Shown piece after piece: positions 20,066 through 27,285 of a stretch of 27,285 nt of DNA. The DNA comes from a virus. The DNA lies in IMG/VR virus record IMGVR_UViG_3300035086_000030, positions 1 to 27,285 of that record. One strand, given 5' to 3'. The notes under the pieces are model-generated. The model was not told the DNA's origin, searched no databases, and was given only the letters and a program-made list of their open reading frames with translations. The position numbers were made by a program, and so were the translations under genes. Positions within the stretch are counted from its first letter, which is position 1; each line of letters begins with the position of its first letter.

Positions 20066-21171
20066 TACTTCCCTCCGAGGGCGAGTAGGTGCGCGAGTGA
20101 TACAGAGTCAGACAGGGAACCATCGGAGTTCCAGTTGTCCGGGATCTTGGCGGACTGGCCGAGTGCGGCGGCCCGCTTGATGATGTGCTTGCGGATGGCG
20201 TCATGGTCAGCGCCGCCGCGGCCGACCGCGTGAATGGCCTTGTCCAGGTCCTCACCGTCCGCGATCGGATAGGACCCGTCCGGCATCGCCTCCCCGGACT
20301 TGGCCATCGAGTCGCGGTCGTCGGCCTTGTACTTGTCATTGCGCAGGCTGTTCGACGGCATCGGCTTGGCCGGGTGCTTGCCGTCAGGGCTGGCCGGGAT
20401 CGGGTGGAGCTGGTGCCCCTCCGTGTCCCAGTAGTCGTTGTCCTTATCCGTCGAGGCTTGGTAGTCGTCGTCCCCGTCGTCCTTGGGATCGAACACCCAC
20501 GCGCCCTCGCGCATCAGCCACCCGTTGTTGTCAGCCGGGTTCGTGCCCGCGTTGCGCGGCCGGGTGAACAGGACGTTCTGCACGCCCTTGCGCGGGTCGT
20601 AGACGTAGTCCGCCAGGCCCTCGCTGCACGCCTGCTGGGCCGACAGCCAGGTCTCGGAGTCCATCATGGCCAGGAAGTCGGCAGCCGGGCGGCCGGTGCG
20701 GTCCGCGTAGATGGACGCGATGTTGGCCGTCTCAGCGTCGAGCAGCTCCGCCATCTTGCGCAGGTCGCCCGCGTCGCCGGCCGCGAACGCCTGGCCGTTG
20801 TGGATCATCATCTTGGCGTTCTTCGCCATGCCCAGCTTGCCCGGCGACGCGGCCTGCGCGATGAACGACGCCGCCGAGGCAGCGATCCCGTCAATGTAGA
20901 CGGACACGTCCTGATGGCGCAGCAGCTGGTTGTAGATGCTGATGCCGTCGAAGATCTCGCCGCCGGGGGAGTTCAGGTACAGGTCGATTGGTCCGTCGAT
21001 CCCGTCGAGCTGAGTGTTGAACTCCGCGGCGCTAACGCCGAAGAAGCCGATCTCGTCATAGATCATGACCTGGGTCGGGCCTGCGACCTGATTGACGATC
21101 TTGAACCACTGCGTGGCAGGCTGGCTGCGCGCGTAGTTCCGCAGCCGGAGCCGCATCTCTGCTGGGTTCAC
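20065..21171 (-). CDS. ClpP-type prohead protease with C-terminal DUF6582-like domain, 368 aa
   Basis: GTG at 21171 overlaps the portal stop as GTGA, with GGGAG 6 nt upstream. Residues about 25-195 form a ClpP/S14 fold: DLYLNSPGGEIFDGISIYNQ, nucleophile Ser near 99 in GIAASAASFIA, His near 124 in MMIHNGQ, and Asp near 171 in MMDSETWLSA. It would cleave the capsid delta domain during head maturation. After an acidic linker, residues about 284-350 (DRDSMAKSGEAMPDGSYPI, DLDKAIHAVGRGG, KRAAALG) match a small domain widespread in actinophage proteins. That C-terminal domain might act as a scaffold, which is inference. Confidence 0.93.
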   Translation of the reverse strand: MNPAEMRLRLRNYARSQPATQWFKIVNQVAGPTQVMIYDEIGFFGVSAAEFNTQLDGIDGPIDLYLNSPGGEIFDGISIYNQLLRHQDVSVYIDGIAASAASFIAQAASPGKLGMAKNAKMMIHNGQAFAAGDAGDLRKMAELLDAETANIASIYADRTGRPAADFLAMMDSETWLSAQQACSEGLADYVYDPRKGVQNVLFTRPRNAGTNPADNNGWLMREGAWVFDPKDDGDDDYQASTDKDNDYWDTEGHQLHPIPASPDGKHPAKPMPSNSLRNDKYKADDRDSMAKSGEAMPDGSYPIADGEDLDKAIHAVGRGGADHDAIRKHIIKRAAALGQSAKIPDNWNSDGSLSDSVSLAHLLALGGK

Positions 21172-22547
21172 TTCCGGCTCCCTTCCAGTGCATGGTGGCC
21201 GTTCAAGGTGGACAGGTACCGCAGCGCGTTCATCGCCTGCTGTTCAGCATCCGGTGCAGCCGAGGGCAGCGCGGGAGCGCCGGGAACCCAGCCAGGAGGC
21301 AGCGCGGGCTGCTGCTCAGCCTTCTCGACCACGGCCATGTCGGGCAGGCCGATCTCCTCCAGCACCGCGTGCGGGTCGAAGCCCGCGTCGATGAAGACCT
21401 TGGCGGCGTTCGCCTTGGCGAGCAGCTCCGCGTTGTCGGACTCGCGGTCTGGCTTCTCCGGGGACTCGAAGTCGAACTCCACGTTCGCCGCCGTCGAGCC
21501 GAACAGGGGGAGCAGCTTGAAGTTGAGCGTGTCGCGGCGGCGCTCCAGGCGTGGCACCGTGGACCAGCCGGTGAAGATCTGCTCAGCAGTTTCAGCATTT
21601 GCCCTGTTCACGTCGTCAACCGTGCCCAGCATGTGCTTGTGCATCCGGCTGGACTCCCGCAGCTCGTCCCGGTTCTGGAGGCGCAGGTTGCCGTACTCCA
21701 TGTCCTTGTTGTTCGACCCGGCCGGGGCAGCGTACGTCGAGCCGTTGGTCAGCACAGCGATCCGCCCGGCGCGGGCCACGCCCTGGTGCGCCTCCCGCCA
21801 CCGGTCGACCATCTGGTCGAAGTCAGAGTCGTTCATGGCGTCGGGGACCGTGATGATCGCTCCCGGGTTGGCGCCGTTCAGGAACAGGTTCCGCTGGTAC
21901 TGGGTGGCGTAGTCCTGCTGCTCGATGTTGGCCATGACCGGCTGGATGCCACCGGTTCCGCGGAACGGGTCCTCCGGGTCAGGGCGGCGCTCATGGATGA
22001 CCTCGTCGCGCAGTAGCGGAACCTGCTCGCCATTCGGCCCGGTGAACATCCAGCCTGCGATCAGGCCGTCATCGCTGGGCACCGGGAGCATCTTGTCCGG
22101 TCGCACCACCCACATGGCAGTCGGGATGCGCAGCGCGTTCTCCCGGTCCAGTACCCAGAAGCACTCGCCCGCCAGCTCGAAGTACTGCTGGGACATCTCG
22201 CGGAACTCGAAGCCCGAGTAGTAACTGTTCGGCTGGTCCCACAAGGTGAGCGCCGCATGCTGCACGACCTCCGTGCGCTGGTCGGTACCGCGGTCAGCGG
22301 TGGTGTACCGGACCCGGCCGTCCCTCGGCGCCTTCTTGTACAGGTGCCAGGCAGGGCCGGCGGTGGCCTCAGCGAGCAGGGAGACGATGGCGAAGATGGT
22401 GCCGCTGCGCTTATACGCGCGCAGGTACGACTCGTTGCCGGCTGCCCCGCCGCGCAGGTTCATCATCACGCCGCCTCGCCGGGGCGGGGACAGCGGTACC
22501 GGCGGCCCGGCGGCCTTGTTGCGCATCGCGCGCAGGCCCGACTTCAC
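21168..22547 (-). CDS. Portal protein, HK97 family, 459 aa
   Basis: GTG at 22547 overlaps the upstream stop as GTGA. The ribosome site is weak, so a start further in (near MMNLRGG) is possible. Typical HK97-type features: YLRAYKRSGTIFAIVSLLAE, WHLYKK, HAALTLWDQPNSYYSGFEFR, VWVVRPDKM-like strand (AMWVVRPDKMLPVPSDDG), EVIHERRPDPEDPFRGTGGI, then RNLFLNGANPGAIITVPDAM and the wing/crown helices with ANAETAEQIFTGWSTVPRLE. The C-terminal tail is Pro/Ala-rich. It forms the dodecameric DNA entry channel at one capsid vertex and docks the terminase. Confidence 0.95.
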   Translation of the reverse strand: MKSGLRAMRNKAAGPPVPLSPPRRGGVMMNLRGGAAGNESYLRAYKRSGTIFAIVSLLAEATAGPAWHLYKKAPRDGRVRYTTADRGTDQRTEVVQHAALTLWDQPNSYYSGFEFREMSQQYFELAGECFWVLDRENALRIPTAMWVVRPDKMLPVPSDDGLIAGWMFTGPNGEQVPLLRDEVIHERRPDPEDPFRGTGGIQPVMANIEQQDYATQYQRNLFLNGANPGAIITVPDAMNDSDFDQMVDRWREAHQGVARAGRIAVLTNGSTYAAPAGSNNKDMEYGNLRLQNRDELRESSRMHKHMLGTVDDVNRANAETAEQIFTGWSTVPRLERRRDTLNFKLLPLFGSTAANVEFDFESPEKPDRESDNAELLAKANAAKVFIDAGFDPHAVLEEIGLPDMAVVEKAEQQPALPPGWVPGAPALPSAAPDAEQQAMNALRYLSTLNGHHALEGSRK

Positions 22548-22828
22548 TCAGGGTCCGCGATGATGTGCTCAAGCACGAACAGGGATACGCCGATGGCGAG
22601 CCAGCCCCAGCCGTGCGCGACGTGGAAGGCGGCGAAGTCTCCGGCACTGAAGCTGAGCACGGTCAGCGGGATTTCCGTCAGGCGCTTGAGGCTGGCCCTG
22701 TGCGGGGCGACGACATAGCGCCCTGCCGAGAAGATGGCAGAAGCCGCCGCCTGCCCCAGCTTCCGTGTCGCGGGACCGAGCCGGGGTGCACGGCGGTGGA
22801 CGTGATCCGGGATGACCGTGATGGCCAT
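22544..22828 (-). CDS. Small membrane-associated protein, 94 aa, between terminase and portal
   Basis: ATG at 22828 with AGAGGCGG upstream. The N-terminus is basic (HVHRRAPRLGPATRKLG). Two hydrophobic stretches follow: a weaker one around AAASAIFSAGRYVVA and a stronger one near residues 65-88 (FHVAHGWGWLAIGVSLFVLE). A membrane protein between the large terminase and the portal is not usual. It shares GTGA coupling with the portal. Similar short phage membrane proteins have no known role; an envelope-targeted accessory is possible. Confidence 0.72.
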   Translation of the reverse strand: MAITVIPDHVHRRAPRLGPATRKLGQAAASAIFSAGRYVVAPHRASLKRLTEIPLTVLSFSAGDFAAFHVAHGWGWLAIGVSLFVLEHIIADPE

Positions 22829-22848
22829 TCAGGCCGCCTCTCCTGCGC

Positions 22849-22866
22849 GTTACCACTGAGGGTAAC
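22849..22866. repeat. Inverted repeat GTTACC-N6-GGTAAC after the large terminase gene
   Basis: Perfect 6-bp arms (22849-22854 and 22861-22866) in the 40-bp gap before the small membrane protein, upstream of its AGGAGAGG ribosome site. It could be a weak RNA hairpin or a protein site; GTTAC and GTAAC recur in the operator-like palindrome at 3368-3382. Confidence 0.4.
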
Positions 22867-22868
22867 AC

Positions 22869-24206
22869 CTAACGCGTGTAAAACACCCGCAGGCCGGGCT
22901 TCCGTCGCATGTCCTGGTACATGACCGCGTAGCGCAGCGCATCACAGGAGTGGTCATCCTGCTTGACCGGGGCCTCGCGCTGGCTGGCTGACCCGGGCTG
23001 GCTGCGCTGGTCCCACACGTACGTGGTGACCTCCTCTTGCAGGCAGGTAGGCCGCCGGGCCTCCAGTAGCTTAGGGTCTCTCCGGGTCAGCGTGTCCTTG
23101 CAGATGACCAGCCGCGGCTTGCCGGTCGCGTCCTTTCGCAGCCGCTGCTGGACCGCTTCAATGCCGGTCTTCACGTCCTTCATGGCGGCGAGCGTGGACA
23201 TTCCCAGCTCCTTTTCCAGGATGGCACGATCACCCGCGTCATGGTCACAGATGATCCTCGACGGCGGCGCTGAGTCGTACTTAATAGCCTGGGCGACCAT
23301 CTTCGCGGCGTCCGGGACCATTATCCCGGTCTGGTAAATCTCCTTATAGACGTGCATCCGGCCGTCCGGGTCAATGGCAATCCACATCGCGACGAAAGGG
23401 TTAGTGAAGCCCCAGTCAATGGCGATGACGCGGTCCCATTCCTTCGGCGGCTTGCGCTCCGGGAAATTAGGGACGATGTGGATCGCCGGGTCGAACTCGT
23501 CGTAGATGAGGCCCTCGGCCGCGACCCACTGGCCGAGCAGGTAACGCTGGCGGCGAACGGTCGGCAGCGTGTCGAGAATGGCGAGGTAGTTCTTGCCGGC
23601 CTCGGTCCAGGCGCCATCCTGGTAGTACGCGGGATTGTCCTCGTGCCTGGAGTACAGCAGGCGGCTGCGCCCGGTGTCCGCCCGGACCTTCAGGTGGTGG
23701 GACGGGCTGCCCGGGTTGGTCAGCATGATCAGCTGCTGGTACGGCAGCACGCCGTTGCGCAGCCGGGTGATGAGCACGTCGAGGTCGTCGGGAACCGTCT
23801 CGATCGCCTCATCGACCAGGATCACGTCATACTCGGTGCTGAGAAGCTTCGTAGGGCGGTCGAGGCCACCCACCACGAGTGTTGACCCGTTCGCGTACCT
23901 GAACGCCGCAGGCTCGCTCCCAGAGCCGCCGAAGAAGGTCACGTGGTTCATCGCGATGGCCTCGACGGCGACTTTCTTCTTGTACGTCATCAGCGTCGAG
24001 GCGCTCAGCGACACGTGCGTCTTGCGGACCACCAGCGCGCGGACGCCCGGCTTGCTCATGCACAGCAGGTGCAGCTTCAGCAGCGCGGCCTGGGTCTTGC
24101 CAGTCCCGGCCGGGCCAGAGACCAGTATCTCCGCGTCTTTCGCCTTCATGAGGTCACGCGCGGCCCCGCGCAGCTCAACGCGGACGACCGTGTCAGCCGT
24201 CGTCAT
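22869..24206 (-). CDS. Terminase large subunit (ATPase-nuclease), 445 aa
   Basis: The ATG at 24206 overlaps the small-subunit gene by 14 nt. ATPase half: Walker A GPAGTGKT (residues 31-38), Walker B VILVDEA (128-134), and the coupling motif MLTNPGSP near 161. Nuclease half, RNase H-like: VIAIDWGFTNP (Asp 264), IICDHDAGD (Asp 321/323) and KQDDHSCDALRYAV (Asp cluster 417-422). All catalytic acids are present, so it appears intact. It packages DNA through the portal and cuts concatemers. No frameshift; length is typical. Confidence 0.97.
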   Translation of the reverse strand: MTTADTVVRVELRGAARDLMKAKDAEILVSGPAGTGKTQAALLKLHLLCMSKPGVRALVVRKTHVSLSASTLMTYKKKVAVEAIAMNHVTFFGGSGSEPAAFRYANGSTLVVGGLDRPTKLLSTEYDVILVDEAIETVPDDLDVLITRLRNGVLPYQQLIMLTNPGSPSHHLKVRADTGRSRLLYSRHEDNPAYYQDGAWTEAGKNYLAILDTLPTVRRQRYLLGQWVAAEGLIYDEFDPAIHIVPNFPERKPPKEWDRVIAIDWGFTNPFVAMWIAIDPDGRMHVYKEIYQTGIMVPDAAKMVAQAIKYDSAPPSRIICDHDAGDRAILEKELGMSTLAAMKDVKTGIEAVQQRLRKDATGKPRLVICKDTLTRRDPKLLEARRPTCLQEEVTTYVWDQRSQPGSASQREAPVKQDDHSCDALRYAVMYQDMRRKPGLRVFYTR

Positions 24207-24660
24207 CGCTTAGCCCGAGGATCTCGTACCTCAGGTTCCCGGTGATCTGCACCTCGGGCTTCGCGTCGAGGCCGAGCAGCTTCGCCTCACGGTCGTTGAT
24301 CTTCACCAGCCGGTCGGTGGCGGCCAGCACGATCGCGTCGTCCTCGACCACGTTGCCGGCATCGTCGTGCACGACGTGCCCGTTGTCGATGACCGCGTGC
24401 CGCCGGGCGATGACGTCCTCGACCACGGCGCGCATCTGCTGGAGCTGAGCCTGCTGGTGCGCCCGGTACGTCTCGACGGAGGCCACCGGGACCTCGCGCA
24501 TGACCGCCTGGAAGTCCTTGTGGACGAGGGCGTCGCTCACGCCCAGCTCGTCGGCGATCTCCTTGAACGTCTTGCCCTGGTCGCGTAGCTCCACGACGCG
24601 CTTGCGGCGCCGCGTGATCTCTGCCTGCTTGCGCTGGGTACCCGGAGCACTCATCTCCAC
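24193..24660 (-). CDS. Terminase small subunit (HTH protein), 155 aa
   Basis: A GTG at 24660 and an ATG at 24654 are both possible starts; neither has a strong ribosome site. The N-terminal third has a clear helix-turn-helix (KTFKEIADELGVSDALVHKD, residues 29-48). It is followed by long helices (YRAHQQAQLQQMRAVVEDVI, ATDRLVKINDREAKLLGLDA) for oligomerisation and a short C-terminal tail. The gene directly precedes and overlaps the large subunit. It should recognise the packaging start on phage DNA and form a ring that regulates the large subunit. Confidence 0.88.
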   Translation of the reverse strand: MEMSAPGTQRKQAEITRRRKRVVELRDQGKTFKEIADELGVSDALVHKDFQAVMREVPVASVETYRAHQQAQLQQMRAVVEDVIARRHAVIDNGHVVHDDAGNVVEDDAIVLAATDRLVKINDREAKLLGLDAKPEVQITGNLRYEILGLSDDDG

Positions 24661-24685
24661 CTGCCTGAATTAACTCCAGTATCGC

Positions 24686-25069
24686 TCAGCAGCCAGGATG
24701 CTGGCCAACGGACCGGTAAACGGTCCAGGTGTCGCCGTGCTCGATCCAGGAGACGCCGTACTTGGCCGAGGACTTCTCCCAGGAGCCGCGGACGGCCGCC
24801 GAGGGGAAGACGTTGATCCCGACGTAGGCGTTGCGCGCTGGCAGCCAGGCTACCGCGGAGTCGGTGACGCCGCCCATCGGGGCCGGGCCGCAGTCGGCGA
24901 GCCTCGTCGCTCCGATGCCGCTGGCGACCTGCTGCACGGTCAGCTGCGCGTGCACGGGAACCGGGCCTGCCTCGTGCCGGGCGTGCAGCCACAAGCCGAG
25001 GAGCGCGACGGCGGCCACGGCGACCGAGGCCACGATGACGAGCCGCCGCGCTCGCTGGCTGACGTTCAC
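24686..25069 (-). CDS. Membrane-anchored secreted protein, 127 aa
   Basis: GTG at 25069 overlaps the upstream stop as GTGA. The N-terminus is NVSQRARR followed by a hydrophobic segment (residues 9-27, VIVASVAVAAVALLGLWL), a signal anchor. The external domain of about 95 residues is beta-rich (GVTDSAVAWLPARNAYVGIN, WIEHGDTWTVYRSVGQ) and has two cysteines that could form a disulfide. I do not recognise the family. An envelope protein between replication and packaging genes could serve host interaction such as superinfection exclusion; this is only inference. Confidence 0.78.
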   Translation of the reverse strand: MNVSQRARRLVIVASVAVAAVALLGLWLHARHEAGPVPVHAQLTVQQVASGIGATRLADCGPAPMGGVTDSAVAWLPARNAYVGINVFPSAAVRGSWEKSSAKYGVSWIEHGDTWTVYRSVGQHPGC

Positions 25070-25266
25070 TGACCCGGGTTCCCGTGATCGACCTGGATCT
25101 CCGCCTTGATGAAGTTGACGCTTAGCCCGCGAGCTCCGTCGCCGCTGCGCACGAGGCGCCAGGAGGTGACGAGGTTGCTCACGTCCAGGTCGTCCACGAA
25201 CAGGCGATCGTGCAGTCCGCCTGTCCCTACGACGAGGGTCACAGTGCGGGCAGGTGACTTGGCCAT
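25066..25266 (-). CDS. Hypothetical protein, 66 aa
   Basis: Start at the ATG at 25266: AGAGGAG lies about 7 nt upstream, whereas the longer frame from 25320 has none. The product is beta-predicted (RTVTLVVGTGGLHDRLFVDD, LVTSWRLVRSGDGA, VNFIKAEIQVDHG), like small phage proteins with a xxxDxVDVSxxVxxxxL pattern. No cysteine or membrane segment. It follows the primase-helicase after a 67-bp gap. Function unknown. Confidence 0.72.
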   Translation of the reverse strand: MAKSPARTVTLVVGTGGLHDRLFVDDLDVSNLVTSWRLVRSGDGARGLSVNFIKAEIQVDHGNPGQ

Positions 25267-25333
25267 CTCATTCTCCTCTGGTCTGGATGACGTCACCTGA
25301 ATGCTAGCTCGCCCGGTCAAGGGTCACTCTCCG
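25267..25333. other. 67-bp gap between helicase and 66-aa protein genes
   Basis: Contains a perfect 8-bp palindrome TGACGTCA (25288-25295) and, on the minus strand, TTGACC, which could be a -35 element, but no convincing -10 element at the right distance. I see the ribosome site of the downstream gene and nothing else I can support. Confidence 0.4.
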
Positions 25334-27285
25334 TCATGAATTCGGGTAGTAGCCAGGAGGTGGCCAGACCTGTGCAACCTGGCCGTTCGAGGGGGGACCC
25401 GCGGGGTAGACAGATCTGTCTGCTTGCACAGGTTGCACAGGGTTGGGGAATTTTCCTTGAGAGATCTCCATGCGAGAAAGTTCCGTAGGCTGTGCAACCT
25501 CTGCAAGTCCCAGCTCAGAGGCCATCTTGAACCGGACCCCCTCCCACACGGTGGGCTGCTTCGGGGCCTCTCCGACCCATCCGCGGAGGTCATTTCCGGC
25601 CCAGCGCGAGAGTCCGGCGAGAGCTGTGGTCCGACGTGATTCAACGCCATTCCGGGCCGTTTCCGAGTGCTGCCCGAAGCGCTGGCCGAACGTCTCCTTC
25701 GACCACGCAGCGTGACCGTTGGCGGAGAGCCAGGCGTTGAAGCCGGTGAGCATCTCCGCGGCAATGATGCACCGGCCGGCCTCGGCGATGAGCCAGTCAC
25801 GCCAGAATCCGAAGACCCGGTCAGACTCAGCGCGCCATGCCGCGGTGTCCCGGGCGATCACCGTCGTCAGCGTGAGCGAGTGCGCCTTGTCCGCGTACCA
25901 GGCCCGCGCGCCCTCGACAGCCCAGGTGACGATCGCGTCGTGCTGCCCGTCCGCGCCGTCCTTGATACGCCCCTTCAGCTCGGGGTCGCCCGGCTTGTCC
26001 AGCGGGGAGCGCAGTAGCTCACCCGGCTTGCGGAACGTGTACTTGAACCGCAGCAGCGCCAGCCGCCGCCAGGTTCCGTGGTCGCACTCGCTGACCACCG
26101 GGTCGTAATTGGTGGCGATGAACAGGGAGTGCGACGCTGCGAAGGTCATGTTGTCCTTGTAGACCAGCCTGGCCTTGATGCGCCCGACGTCCATGATCCG
26201 CTTGATGGCCGTGATGTCGAGGGACCGGCCCTCGGTCAGCTCCTCGCCGATGAGCAGCCGCTGCCCGCGCAGGTCGGCCCGCTCCGTCGAGTGCTCGCTG
26301 CGCCCGGCCTTGTCGGAGGAGAACAGCTTGGGCGAGGCCATGTCCGCGTAGTCGCCGAGAGCGGGGACGAGCCCGTCCGTCCCGAGGCAGCCCTTGCCGT
26401 TCTCCCCGGAGCCTTGCAGTAGCGGCAGGACGCCGTCCGGGGTGGTGTGGCCGGTGATGGCCTGCCCGATCCGCCGCTGCCACCAGGACCGCTCCGGCTC
26501 GTCCAGCGCCGTCAGCGCCGCTGTCCAGTCCGGGTGCGCGAGGCCGGGCCGGTAGCTGCCCCGGGTGACCTTGGTCAGGAGCCGCCGCGGGTCGTGCGGG
26601 TAAGCCTGCCCGGTACGCAGGTCGACCACCCCGCCGGGAGTGTTGAGGATGTCAGGGTCAGTGTCGAAGTCCCCGGCCTGCCGGTAGATGCCCGGCACCC
26701 CGCGGCACAGGTCCGTGATGGCTGAGATCCGCGGCCTGGACAGCAGCTTGCCGACCGCGGCGACCGCGTCCATGTTCCCGGTAGCGACCGCGGCGCCGTG
26801 CAGGCTGATGAAGAACAGCCGGACGGCCTCGGTGACCGGGGCGTCGTCGGTGGCCGCCCATCGCTGCCCGTCCCAGGTGAGCCATCCCAGCCCTGACGCC
26901 CACAGGAAGCGCCCGTTCAGCGCCGTGGCGACCCGCTCGGCCAGGTAGGCGTCGGTAAGCCCTCCCGGGGCGGAGACGGGCCGCACGCCGTTGTCGGCAG
27001 GGGAGGCCAGCACGGCAGCGGGGTCAGCCAGGATGGCGGTGACGGCCGCCTCAGCGTCACGCAGGCGGGCCTGCTTCAGCAGCGGGTCGGCGTCCTCAGC
27101 CGCCTTGCGCGCCTGCGTGGCGGTGCCGTAGGTCTCTAGCGCATCGGCCGGGTCCATGTCCTGCTCGAAGACGGCGATGACCGCGGCCTTGGAGTAGCCG
27201 ATCCCCTCCTCGAAGTCCGTCGAGCTGGAGAAAACGTAGAAGCCCAGGTCCTCCCGGCTGCTGGCGGAGACGCCCGTTGCCTTGC
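25334..27285 (-). CDS. D5-type primase-helicase (SF3 helicase), cut by the right window edge
   Basis: The frame is open from the stop at 25334 to the window edge. The ATG at 27157 is internal, because 42 more codons upstream read as family sequence (SASSREDLGFYVFSSS, then GYSKAAVIAVFEQD). Counting from that ATG: a D5 N-terminal-like region (about 70-220), Walker A GSGENGKG (249-256), Walker B LLIGEEL (301-307), sensor FIATNYDP (346-353) and an arginine-containing GTWRRLALLRF (361-371). The usual Ser/Thr after the Walker A lysine is Gly. It is the replicative helicase half of a phage primase-helicase. The missing N-terminal PrimPol part is probably the one at 1-807. Confidence 0.93.
   Translation of the reverse strand, partial: KATGVSASSREDLGFYVFSSSTDFEEGIGYSKAAVIAVFEQDMDPADALETYGTATQARKAAEDADPLLKQARLRDAEAAVTAILADPAAVLASPADNGVRPVSAPGGLTDAYLAERVATALNGRFLWASGLGWLTWDGQRWAATDDAPVTEAVRLFFISLHGAAVATGNMDAVAAVGKLLSRPRISAITDLCRGVPGIYRQAGDFDTDPDILNTPGGVVDLRTGQAYPHDPRRLLTKVTRGSYRPGLAHPDWTAALTALDEPERSWWQRRIGQAITGHTTPDGVLPLLQGSGENGKGCLGTDGLVPALGDYADMASPKLFSSDKAGRSEHSTERADLRGQRLLIGEELTEGRSLDITAIKRIMDVGRIKARLVYKDNMTFAASHSLFIATNYDPVVSECDHGTWRRLALLRFKYTFRKPGELLRSPLDKPGDPELKGRIKDGADGQHDAIVTWAVEGARAWYADKAHSLTLTTVIARDTAAWRAESDRVFGFWRDWLIAEAGRCIIAAEMLTGFNAWLSANGHAAWSKETFGQRFGQHSETARNGVESRRTTALAGLSRWAGNDLRGWVGEAPKQPTVWEGVRFKMASELGLAEVAQPTELSRMEISQGKFPNPVQPVQADRSVYPAGPPSNGQVAQVWPPPGYYPNS

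Noticed and set aside
18698-20233. Plus-strand 511-codon frame antisense to the capsid gene
   Set aside because: Lies fully opposite the certain capsid gene and has shadow-like composition; no ribosome site considered convincing.
20185-21912. Plus-strand 575-codon frame antisense to protease and portal genes
   Set aside because: Opposes two strongly identified genes and changes composition midway as it passes from one shadow to the next.
25288-25295. TGACGTCA palindrome as a regulatory operator
   Set aside because: Eight bases only, no supporting promoter with a good -10 element; could be chance.
1-27285. Integrase, attachment sites, tRNA genes, CRISPR arrays or insertion sequences
   Set aside because: I looked for recombinase motifs, tRNA-like cloverleaf ends, regular spaced repeats and terminal inverted repeats and saw none. 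A lysogenic module could only lie outside the window.

Overview
The window looks like a nearly complete small tailed-phage (siphovirus) genome, or an equivalent prophage, from a high-GC actinobacterial host such as Streptomyces or a relative. The reasons are GC-rich coding DNA, frequent GTG starts, an actinobacterial-style leaderless promoter, and structural proteins of families I know from Streptomyces and related actinophages. All about 43 recognisable genes lie on the minus strand, so the biological order runs from high to low coordinates. Genes are packed with ATGA, GTGA, TAATG and TGACATG stop/start junctions. No gap exceeds 300 bases; the largest is the 152 bp between the capsid gene and the next gene.

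Layout in transcription order. (1) 27285-25334: SF3 helicase half of a primase, open at the right edge. (2) 25266-22869: a small hypothetical protein, a membrane-anchored secreted protein, and the small and large terminase subunits. (3) 22828-18647: a small membrane protein, portal, ClpP-type prohead protease and HK97-type major capsid. (4) 18494-14167: structural accessories including two tandem paralogs, zinc-ribbon proteins, and connector, neck and tail-completion genes. (5) 14167-9017: two related tail-tube-like proteins, a small membrane protein, the tail assembly chaperone with a -1 frameshift at CCCTTTG, and a tape measure with a lytic transglycosylase domain. (6) 9014-4081: tail tip and fibre proteins, including an 1125-residue protein with two glycine-rich modules. 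(7) 4042-3387: two small membrane proteins, candidate holin and lysis accessory. (8) 3323-906: an early-type run led by a ribbon-helix-helix regulator behind a well-formed promoter, then many tiny zinc-ribbon and hypothetical proteins. (9) 807-1: a PrimPol primase domain, open at the left edge.

The left-edge PrimPol domain and the right-edge helicase look like two halves of one protein. The simplest reading is a circular or circularly permuted genome of about 27.3 kb opened inside its primase gene, with a short piece missing at the junction. The promoter before the regulator would then start an early operon reading through the small proteins into the primase-helicase and on into packaging and virion genes. 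I see no integrase, canonical endolysin, tRNA, CRISPR array or insertion sequence.
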